Of a stretch of DNA of 64,000 nucleotides, positions 1 through 11,427 are shown piece by piece. The stretch lies in the NCBI GenBank assembly GCA_943735955.1, contig OX030955.1:10497147-10561146 (forward strand), given 5' to 3'. Positions within the stretch are counted from its first letter, which is position 1, and every line of letters starts with the position of its first letter. The DNA comes from Piscicola geometra. Taxonomy: Eukaryota > Annelida > Clitellata > Hirudinida > Piscicolidae. Under the pieces are notes generated by a model. That model was not told where the DNA came from. It saw only the letters and a program-made list of their open reading frames with translations, and did not search any database. Both the position numbers and the translations under genes were made by a program.

Positions 1-43
1 TTATTTTCTTATATTTCAACCAATTAAACGATTTTATAGGAAT

Positions 44-49
44 TTTATT
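44..49 (-). terminator. Candidate poly(A) signal of the EDRF1-like gene
   Basis: AATAAA on the minus strand, about 92 bases past the stop codon of the EDRF1-like gene. The position suits a 3' UTR, but the region is very AT-rich, so chance is possible. Confidence 0.35.
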
Positions 50-140
50 TTCAATGATATATAAATATTATAATACAGCAAATCAATCGTTAACAATATT
101 AAAATAATTTCGAAATTCCTAAAAAAAATATATACAATTG

Positions 141-705
141 TTAAGTCGCGCATTCCTCATATTTATCATTCAACCCGCTCAAAATCTCTTTAACCTTTTC
201 CACCTTATTGATCAAATCTTCACAAACATCCTTCATTCTCTCATACTCTTCCGAGCCACCCTCCCTCGCCACATCCACCCTTCCGTTCCAGTACTCCTCA
301 ACAACGGACCAATAATCAGATGGACAAGCATTCCTCAACAGATACTCCAGCATGCCCCTGTATTTCGGAAGCTTTTCTGTGTCATCACTGGATCGGTGGT
401 TTGACGGAAAAATAAAAAAATAGCAGAGTTTAATAAACTTTTTAAAAACACTCTTAATATATTATAATTTAAATCTAAACCCTGAAAAAAATCATTTTTT
501 AAGCAAACTTTCGAGCCCACAAAAGGCCTCCAAGCTGCATTAACAACCTCATCGCCAGTCTGACAAGCTGCAGAAGACTTCGCTTGAGTTCCATCATGAA
601 TGAACAGAGGAGGGGACACAGGCAAGCCACGAAGGAGGGTAGAAGGTTGCTGTCTGGTGGTGGTGGGTGGGTTGGGGAGTGGGTTGAAGAGACAATAATA
701 ATAAT

Positions 706-742
<37 letters not shown>

Positions 743-1929
743 TATTATTATTAATTATTATTATTATAATAATTTCTCTTTTTATTTAGCGCTCGGGCAT
801 GCAACTGAAGCTTTGGAGAGATGGTAGTTATGAAGGTGTAAAAGGATTTTTAAGAAAAAATGTTTGATCAATGTTTATATAAAAGAGCATAAATCGCATT
901 TAAACACAAATAATTAATAATTAAATAGTTTCTTAAAGTAAATATTAAACACTATTTATAAAATCCTAGGCTAAAAGACATTGTTACAAAGACCTGCATC
1001 AGCTGAAAGAAGTCGCGGAGAGCTATAGAGTCTCAGTGAGTTGATGTGCTCTGCACTGCTCAAGAGGCAGGGCGGCTTCGTGTTGGGGGAGTTTGTTGTA
1101 TTGTTGTTGTTGTTGTTAATTGATTTATTAGGAGTGTTGTTGCTGTTGCTAGTGGTGACAGGGTTGTTGGAAGTGATGCAGTGTTTCTGGTTGTTCAGCG
1201 ACTCGGCGACAATCTTCTCCTTCTTCTTCTTCAACTTCATCTTGCCAGATCTAAGTTAAAGCATTAAATGTTATAGCTTTGAAATATAAGACGCCAAAAA
1301 ATCCAGTGTTAGCAATATTGCCAAGACTCCATATACCAAGCAACGGATCAGCGGAATAGAAAAAAACTTTTAATTCTAGAGAATAATATATAAGCATCAA
1401 TAATGTAGTAATGCACAATATTAATAATAGCCATTCTGCTACAATTTCCACCAAGCGAAAAAGTCGCCTGAACGCACAATAGTTTGTCGCAGACGGTGTG
1501 TAGGTCGTTGAGAAGGGAGTCAATGCAGGAGGGAGTGTGCAGCAGTTTGTCGAGGATCTGCGCAGACAACTTGAGGGCCTTCGCTGGGTTCTTCGACACT
1601 GTGGTGGTGGTGGTGGTGGTGAGGGTGGTGGTGGTGGTGGTGAGGGTGGTGGTGAGGGTGGTGAATGGTGAAAAGGATGGATTTAAAATGGTTTAATGAT
1701 GGTCTAACGCCCAAATATTGAAGAGTTGAAATAAATGTAATAAACGTGTGAGAATTGTAATAAAAGTAAAAATTCCACCTTGGTTGAGTAGACCCCGAGT
1801 GGCAGTCACCCACCTGACAACCACAGCCACTCCTGCCACATTGCAGGCGTCAGCAGCCAGCATTTCAAGCCACACTTCAGTGTACTTGTCGGCCTCTTGT
1901 CGCATACTTTCGACCACATCTGTGCTGTC

Positions 1930-2022
<93 letters not shown>

Positions 2023-2672
2023 TGTGTGTGTTCAGTGGTGAGTGAGATGAAGTGGATTTACAGGAGACCGGTTGGTTGATGGGATGGATGGCTGTCGGGC
2101 TGTGATTAACATAGGAAGTAGTACTTTAAGGGAGTAACAGTTGCAATAGAGTGCGATTAGGGAGATCTTGGATGGAGTTGAGGAGTTGGAAACTAACGCT
2201 ATGGCAGGGCTTGAGCATCACCTCCTGCAACAACTCCACCAGAGCGCCAACCGCCTCCACCTGTAACCTCGTCGACTCCTCGTGACTGTTGAGTGGAAAG
2301 AGAATGATAAATACTGATTTAGACGAAAAAATCTTGAATTTATAATGCATTAATAACTTATAATAATCTTCTTTTTGTACATTTTAATTATTCAATAATT
2401 AAAACTCACCAAAAATAAAGATCCTAATAGGTTATTAAAAAATCAGTAATTTAAGATCGTTATTAATTATAATAGTAATAACAACAACAAAAACAACAAC
2501 AATAACAGCGACAACAACAAAAATAATAAAAACAAGTATTAAGTTAGAAAGGAAGGAATTGGCAACCCGGCATGGCAGACGGCCACCTGCAGCGACAAGC
2601 ATCTCTTGTGCCAGACTGCCCTCTCCATGCTGATCTGACGTTTTTGTAGTGGTTATTGTTATAAATTATTAA

Positions 2673-2703
<31 letters not shown>

Positions 2704-3021
2704 ATTATTATTATTATTATTAATATTATTGTTTTTATTATTGTCATTTACTACAAACTGCAAACAACAGAAAATATGAACGAAATGCTATTTTTATTAA
2801 AACTAAATGGCCGTTTAGCCACCTTTATATATTAATTAGTTATATTTTTTCTTTTTTTGCTGTGTACATTTTAATTTGCTGCTTGTTTTAAAGTGAAAAC
2901 CCCTAATAAACTATCCAACTTGAACTTACTTGAAGCATGCGTACACACTTCGTTTAAAGCACACAACATATACAAAAGTTCACAACTTCAACATAATCAT
3001 CACCACCATTATCATCAACAC

Positions 3022-3065
<44 letters not shown>

Positions 3066-3145
3066 ACACCATCATCATCATCATCATCACCATCAACACC
3101 ATCACCATCATCATCATCATCAACACCATCACCATCATCATCATC

Positions 3146-3176
<31 letters not shown>

Positions 3177-3376
3177 ATACCATCACATTCATCATCATCA
3201 TTATCATCATCAACACCATCACCATCATCATCATCATGACGCCCTTCTCCTCAAACCTGCAGATGAGTCATGTAGGAGAGAGGAGGGTGTTGGCGCATGA
3301 GCTGAGGCACTTTGTGACAGACCCTCTGCAGCAGAAGGTTGATGTGGTGCGCGTGATGATGATGATCCGGGTTCTC

Positions 3377-3407
<31 letters not shown>

Positions 3408-5402
3408 TTATGATGATGCTCGGGAGGGCTATGGTGATGATGATGATCTTGTTGCAATAGAGACAAGGAGTCTTTGTAGGTAGAAGATGCCTGGGTGATG
3501 GTGATGATGATAAAAACGATGATAACGATAGTAATAATAACAATGGCAATAAAAATGACGATGATTATGGGAAAAAAATTAATCCTTTAAATAATTATAT
3601 AAATATCAATAAAGAAACACACACAAAAAAAACAAAAAAAAACAGACCAGTTGATAGAAATCACGTTCATTTTGCGAGAACTCCTGCTGGGGCTTGTAGA
3701 CTCGATGCATCTGCGCCATTATGTAGTACATGTTGGCCAGGTTGGAGGTGACCAGCGCCTGATGGTGTGGGTGGGTGAGAGGAGGGTGGAGTGGTTTGGT
3801 GGGTGAGGAGGGTGGGGTTGTTGGTGGTGTGGTTTGGTGGGAATGGTGCGGTGAACATGGTGTGGTAGAGATGGTGTGGTGTTTGATAAATAAGTGAAAT
3901 GGAAATTAAAGAAATTATTATAAATAGAACACTACTAATACTATAGGAAATAAAAGTAGGAAAAAATTTATAGATTTTATTTTAATCTATTGCTACCGCT
4001 AACACCACTACAACCACAACCACTAACAATAACCACAACAAAAATAATCATTATCAATACTACGCAACCTGGTTGAGGACATCGCAGGCGCCCTTGAAGA
4101 CCTCGATGGAGCACTCGTAGTTGAGTCGACACTTCTGCATCAGGCCCTGCCACGCCTCTACCTCCACCCCTGGCATCCATACAATACAATACAATATAAT
4201 ACAATACAATACAATAAAATAAAACAAAATACAATAAAATACAATACAATACAACAAAATACAATACAATAAAATACAATACAACACAACAAAATACAAT
4301 AAAATACAATAAAATACAATGAAATACAATAAAATACAATAAAATACAATAAAATACAACAAAATACAATAAAATACAATACAATACAATAAAATACAAG
4401 AAAATACAATACAAGAAAATACAATACAATAAAATACAATACAATAAAATACAATACAATAAAATACAATACAATAAAATACAATACAATAAAATACAAT
4501 ACAATACAATAAAATACAATACAATAAAATACAATACAATAAAACACAATACAATAAAATACAATACAATAAAATACAATACAATAAAATACAATACAAT
4601 GCAATACAATAAAATACAATACAATAAAATACAATAAAATGCAATACAATAAAATACAATAAAATACAATAAAATACAATACAATAAAATATTATACAAT
4701 AAAATACAATACAATAAAATACAATAAAATACAATAAAATGCAATAAAATGCAATACAATAAAATACAATAAAATAAAATACAATACAATACAATACAAC
4801 ACTATACAATACAATAAAATACAATACAACGACGAGTATTATTAGCGTGGCGTAAACCCGAACAAGTGTCCCATATGCAACATTTAGAAATAATTATAGT
4901 AGCTGAAATTCTATAATATTGTTTAAAATGAATATTAATAATATTTATACTACTACTACTACTACCACTACTATTACTACTACTACTACAACTACTACTA
5001 CTACTAATAATAATAAAAATAAAAACAACAATTAAAATATTTATATTAGAAATCTGGTTAACCTGAAGGAGGTTGCGAGACGAGGGTGATATAAAACCTC
5101 GAGATTTCGTTGGCGAAGTTGGCAAACCTCCTCAGTGCCCTCAACCTCTTGCCCTCGAACAAGCCTCCACCACCCCCACCAGGGGCACCCCCCCTCGGGC
5201 CCTCCCCACTCGGGTACTTGCTGAGTTTGTCCATGAATTCGTAAGCTTGCTTGTAGTGCAACTTGCCGCGCTGGAAGAATCTTTCTAGCGTCCGAAGTTT
5301 GAGTTTAAAGTCTGCGCTCCCTTCAAGCTCCGAATCGCTATTTCTCTTGACACCCTCGCCACCACCACTACTACTACTACCACCACTACTACTACTACCA
5401 CC

Positions 5403-5437
<35 letters not shown>

Positions 5438-8400
5438 CACCTCCACTACTACTACCACCACCACCACCACCAACACCATCATCATCATCACCATCCACAC
5501 CGGCATACAAGCACTCCTCCGATAGAACATCATCATCAGCGACAAAGTACCTCTTCTCGCACAGTCTGTTTTCCTGCATAAACCTCATCAGCCTGGAGTG
5601 AACCTCATTTCCGTCCATCCTTCCTTTGCTCTCATCCCTCCTCTTCTTTCTTGTGTCTTTGTTGTTGTCTTTGTTGTTGTTGTTGCTGTTTTTGTTAGTG
5701 AAAGTCTGATTTTCTGAAGACTTATTATTATTATTATTATTATTATTAGCCTTTAAATTATTATTATTATTATTATTAGCCTCGTATATTTTCTTCTGAA
5801 GGACAGAACTTTTAACGAGATAGAAGTCGCCAATCAGTAAGAGCACCTTTGGGGAAAACAACATTTACAAAAAATAATGAAAACAAAACTATTAATTAAA
5901 AGCAATTAACAAATTTAATTAATTTAATTAGGAAGTTAAAAATAAATGAAATATAAAAATTCAACATGAATTGAATTAGGAAGTTAAAAATAAATGAAAT
6001 ATAAAAATTCAACATGAATTGAATTCAAAATTAAAATATAAATATAAATTGAATACAAAAATTAAACGAAAATTGATTTGTAAAAAAACTAAATATAATT
6101 TGAATAAAAAACTATTTAAAATTTTTCAATTAAAGAAATAATTTAAAGAAAGAAATAATTATTTAATAGTTAATTGAAAGTAATAAATGCAGGAAGATGT
6201 GGCGGGGAACCTCGTAGTAGAGGACATTCTCTGTGAAGCCAGCTTCGAGGTGTTGTCGCATGTTGCTGATGTGCGACACCTGCTCTATCATGTACAAGAG
6301 ACCGTCTGTACGTGTGTGTGTGTGTGTGTATGCGTATATGTGTGTGTACGTGTATGTGTGTGTGTGTGTACGTGTATGTGTGTGGATGGGTGTGTGTGTA
6401 TTAGAGGTCGGACATAGACGATTTTTCATTCCCAGTCCCGTCCCGTTCCCGAATTTTGTTTTCCCGTCCCGTCCCGTTCCCGATGGGCCATCAGAATTTT
6501 AATTCCCGTCCCGTCCCGTTCCCGAAATGTTATTTCCCGTCCCGTCCCGTTCCCGCAACTCGATTCCCGGTCCCGACCCGTTCCCGAAACTTTTTGACCC
6601 GGTCCCGACCCATTTCAACAACAAAAATTTTGTTTCTTTATTTATTTTTGCTGCCGTTTTCACCGGTCCCAAACTTGCTAGTCCTAACATTTCTTAAAGT
6701 TCAGTATTTGAAAGTCAGAAAATACTTCTTTTAACAAAATAAAAAAACACGATTTAAATTTCAAATATTTATTGAAATGAAAGTATTGAAGTTAGTCATT
6801 GTTTTTGAGTAGTTCAATCAAGTCTTTATTGCTTTTAACACGGGTTAAACCGTCAAAAGTTTAAGCTTTCAAATTAGGTGATCTGGGGTCTGAAGTTAAA
6901 CGACCACATGTTGACAAATTCCGTTCATAGGGGATAGAACTTGCAGGTATATTAAAAAAATTTTGGCTACTTTTTGTAGTATTGGATTTTTTTTACTCCA
7001 ATAGATTTAACATCTTTATAATCTTCAATTTTGGTGAGACGTAATTGTGAATATTTGTACAATTCATCCTCTTCTAAATTTTTTCCCTCGTTCATTATTA
7101 TTAATTCCTCAATAATGTTAGAAACATGTTTTTTGACAACATTCTTATTCTCCACAACTGCACAAATCAAATCATTCGTATAATTTGAGAGTAAAAACAT
7201 TGTATTATAATTTTTACGATATAAAAACTAACATATAGGGTATAAATAGCCATCATTTGTTTTTTTCCTCAACGTCACTGGAGCTTGGTCTGGTTGTATA
7301 CAAAATGAAATTAAATTTTCTCTTATGAAAGTCTTGGTATTTATTTTTTTCTATCCCAAACTTTTTTTATATTATTTTTTTATACTGGGGGATGCAACAG
7401 ACATGCTGTCATATGAATAAAATCAATGGGCGTCTTTTTTTTTGTCAAAATGATCAACTGATCATTCAACTGGAAATTAATAATTCAAATTCAAAGTATG
7501 AATTTATAAAATAAAAATAATATAACTGACCAGTTTGATTTCATCTGACAAGTTTTCATCATCACCCATTTGTTCTAATTTCCCTAATATTTGCACTCGC
7601 CAACTTCAAATGTAATTTTATAGATTTTGACATTGACAACGCAATGGTGGCTTCGTTATACATTTCCATTGCGTTTAATACTTATTTCAAGTGCGGAGTA
7701 ACGATGAAATAAAGATTTCCATACTTAGAAGTTTGCTGAGGTATAATTGTTAAAGAATCCACTTCCAATAACTTGTATTCCCGTTTTTCCCGTTCCCGAT
7801 TTGAAAATTGATTCCCGTTCCCGATTTGAATATTGATTCCCGTTCCCGTTCCCGTCCCGAAAACCTATTCCCGGTTCCCGACATTTCCCGTCCCGAAATT
7901 AATTTTCATTCCCGTTCCCGCGGGTACCCGGTCGGATCGGGTACCCGGTCCGACCTCTAGTGTGTATACGTATATGTGTGTGTACGTGTATGTGTGTGTG
8001 TGTTTGTGTGTGTGTATGTGTGTGTAAATTGAAGATGCATGTTTTTGGAATACTAGCAATGAGAGTAACATCGGTTAAAAGTAACAACAACAAAAAGATT
8101 ACCACCAACAACAGCGACAACAACAACAACAACAACAGCTGAACAACACAACGAAATACAACAACAACAACAGCGGCAACAACTCACTGAAAGTCTTGAG
8201 GACGATAGACACCTGCATGGCAACACTTAACATCAGTTGCTTGTTGTTGTTGTTGTTGGTGGCAACGGGTTGTTGTTGTTGTTGTTGCGAGACGGTTTGT
8301 AACTGAAGCAAACTCGTCTTTACCGCCACCAGACAAGCCTTGCGTAGGAGGAAGTAGGTCGCCTGTGGAGGAAGAGAAAGAGGAGGAGGAGGAGGAGGAG

Positions 8401-11383
8401 GAGGAGGAAGAGAAGGAAGAGGAGGAGGAAAAAGAAGAGGAAGAAAAGGCGAAAGAAGAGAAGGAGGAAGAGGAGGAGAAGGAGGAGGAGGAGGAAGAAG
8501 ATGATGCTATGAAATAACATCACCACCATCATTCTCATCATCATCATCATCATCCTCATCATCATCATCATCATCCTCTTCATCATCTTCATCATCATCA
8601 TCATCATCCTCATCATTATCACCATCATCGTCATCATGACACGACATGACATGCAACGTCGGGTGTCATGGCCACACACTGTCACCTTGGTGTTCCAGTC
8701 CTTGGAGTTGTGCTGGTGGTCACTGAAGGGGGACAACAAAAGGTTGAAGCCTGGAGCGTCATCATCATCATGATCACCTTCATCTTCAGCATCATCATCA
8801 TCACCACCATCATCATCATCATCATCTGAGAGCTGATGATGATGATGCTTCAACTTATCATCATCATGTTTCACATCCGCCGGCTTGGATGGGTTGTCGT
8901 GATGATGATGATGATGATAGGGCATGGGGATGGGAAGGTCAGAGTTCCAGGTGGGCAGGTCATCTACGTGTGATGACGATGATGGAGTTGATGATGATGA
9001 TGCTGCTGCTGCTGATGATGATGACGATGATGGGGGCTTCTTCTTGCTACAATTCTTTTTCTCGTGCTTCTTGAGTTTTTCTATATTCTCCATTGACTGT
9101 GATGACGATGGTGGTGATGATTGTGGTGGTGGTGGTTGTGATGATGGTGGTGATGATAATGATGATGCTAATGCTGGTTGTGATGATGGTGACGATGATG
9201 GTGACGATGATGATGACGATGATGATGACGATGATAATGATCGCTACACCTTGATCACGTGCATGAGAGCTTTCAAATGCACTCTGGCGCGTTCTTCATT
9301 GCTTCCTTTGTTGTGCCTGCTTGCCTGGAGCATTCAAAAAGAATGAAAAACTCGAAATAAATATGTGTTTAAAAAAATACAAAATGCCTAGAAAAAAAAA
9401 ATTCTTAAAAAAGAAAACAAGCAACAATCCACTTTTTTGTTCTTCTTCTTGGGCGACTGCTTCTTCCTCTCACGACCACTCAACGACTGGATTCCGATCG
9501 ACGGAGCCGAGTGGGCGTACCTCCTGCAATCATAAGCCCCGCCCACAAAACCCGCCCCATCATCATCATTATCAACACGCTTCTTTTTGTCAGCCCCAAC
9601 ATCATCGTCATCATCATCATCGTCGTCATCCTCATCAGCACCACACGCCCCCCACGCTTGGATGACGTCATCGTATTCAGAGCCACTGCTTTCGACAGTG
9701 TCTGAGGCTTCGTCGAAGTGGTCGCAAACAAGGAGGTCAGAGAGGCAGTAGTGAGAGGAGGAGAGGATCTGGGGAGGGGGGGGGGGGTAAGGGGAGTTAG
9801 TGGGTAGGTGGGTATAAAGAGGTGGGTTTTTTTATGGTCTGTATTATTCACAACCTGACAGGCGCAGCCATGTTACAATGGTTCTAGGAACCATGGTCCT
9901 TATGCGCCGAGACGCCACTCCACACGACGTACACATCTCTCAATGCATACGTCGCAAACACCGCATCATATACACTAGGTATATGATAGTTCACGGTTGC
10001 CTATCAGGGGTTCGAACAGGCAACTTTTAAGTTGCAAGTCCGACGTCTACCATCTAAGCCATCCCCGCGGGTGTATGGGTTCTTGTGGGAAGTGGGTGGG
10101 TGAAAAAAGAGTGGGTGGGTGTTGGATGGGAAGAATGGAGAAAAGTGGAATGAAGTTTATTGTGGAAGGAAGAATGAATTGAAGTTGATCAAGAGGTTCA
10201 GGATGAAGCAGTGAAAAAGCATTGAAGCACACACCAAGTCACACATAAAACCACATGTGTATAGCATTGTATAGCAATAGAACGCGTCAACAAGACCACA
10301 TAAAATCACATGTTTATAGCATTGTATAGCAATAGACCGCATCAACAAGACCATTTATAACCACCTGGTAATGCTTCGAAGTGCTGAGGAGATGGGCGGA
10401 GTGGTTGAAGAGTTGGGTGAGGATGGGCTGCTTGTGCGAGGTGCGTGGGCACTTGGGAGTTGTCTTGCGCATGTTGTGAGCCAGCTGGTACAACAAGACA
10501 CCAACCGGCACCGTGAACGGGTTCACGAAATTACTGCTAGCATCGTCGTCGTCGTCGTCGTTACTGCTGTTGCTAGTGTTGTCGTCGTTGTTGTTAGTAG
10601 TGCTGCTATTGTTGCTATTGTTGTTGTTGGTGTTGTTGTTCGTGTCGGAATCATTTTTGTTGGGCGTGTTGTTGTTGCCTTCTTTGTTTGGTTCGAAAGT
10701 GTCATTTTTGATGTCATGGTTGTTGCTTTGTTTGTCGTCTTTGTGGTTGATGTTGTTGTTTGGGACTTCTTTTACGATATATTTATTGTTCTGAGACTTG
10801 TTGTTGTTAATTTTATTATTCTTTTTATTTTTCTTCTTTTTCTTGTTCAAGCCCACCTCTTCCTTGCATTTACTGTTGCTCAAGTTGGCGGGCAGGTCGC
10901 AAGGCGCATTAAAACTTACTTTTTTACTTCTTCTTCCTCCTCCTCCCACCTCTTGCATGTTGTTGCTGTTGTTGTTGTTATTGTTGATAATGTTGCGTAT
11001 GTTGCTTTTAGGTGTATAGTTCTTATTGTTGTTGTTGTTGTTGTTGTAATGTTGTTGCTTGCAGAGATTGTCGGAGAGGGTGCTCAGGTCGTACAACTTG
11101 ACGATGTCGTCATTCTCAGCTGCGTGTGGTGGTAGTAATAGTAATAGTAAAGTGCAGTATAATACAGTGAAGTGCAGTACAGTAATAGTACATTACAGTA
11201 CAATACAATGCAGTAGAGTAGAGTACAGTACAGTACAATGAGTATTGAAGGCGGTGGCTTGAAAAGTTGTATAAATGTATTTGATATAGGAGAAAATTAT
11301 AATTAATAATACTTTAATAATAAAATAATTAATGAATAGAATGTATGAGCAAAAAAGAGTATTATTAATATTTTCATTAGTAA

Positions 11384-11427
<44 letters not shown>

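Noticed and set aside
2893..3300. 135-residue His-rich frame as a metal-binding protein
   Set aside because: Translation of an intronic (CAT)n tract on the strand opposite to the host gene; no homology outside the run.
3977..4824. Long frames rich in Tyr, Cys, Ile, Leu as a membrane protein
   Set aside because: Pure translation of a pentanucleotide satellite in all frames; the real exon 12 begins only at 4169.
8924..9346. Asp-rich and Cys/Val repeat frames on the plus strand
   Set aside because: Antisense readings of triplet or TG microsatellites within the EDRF1-like gene.
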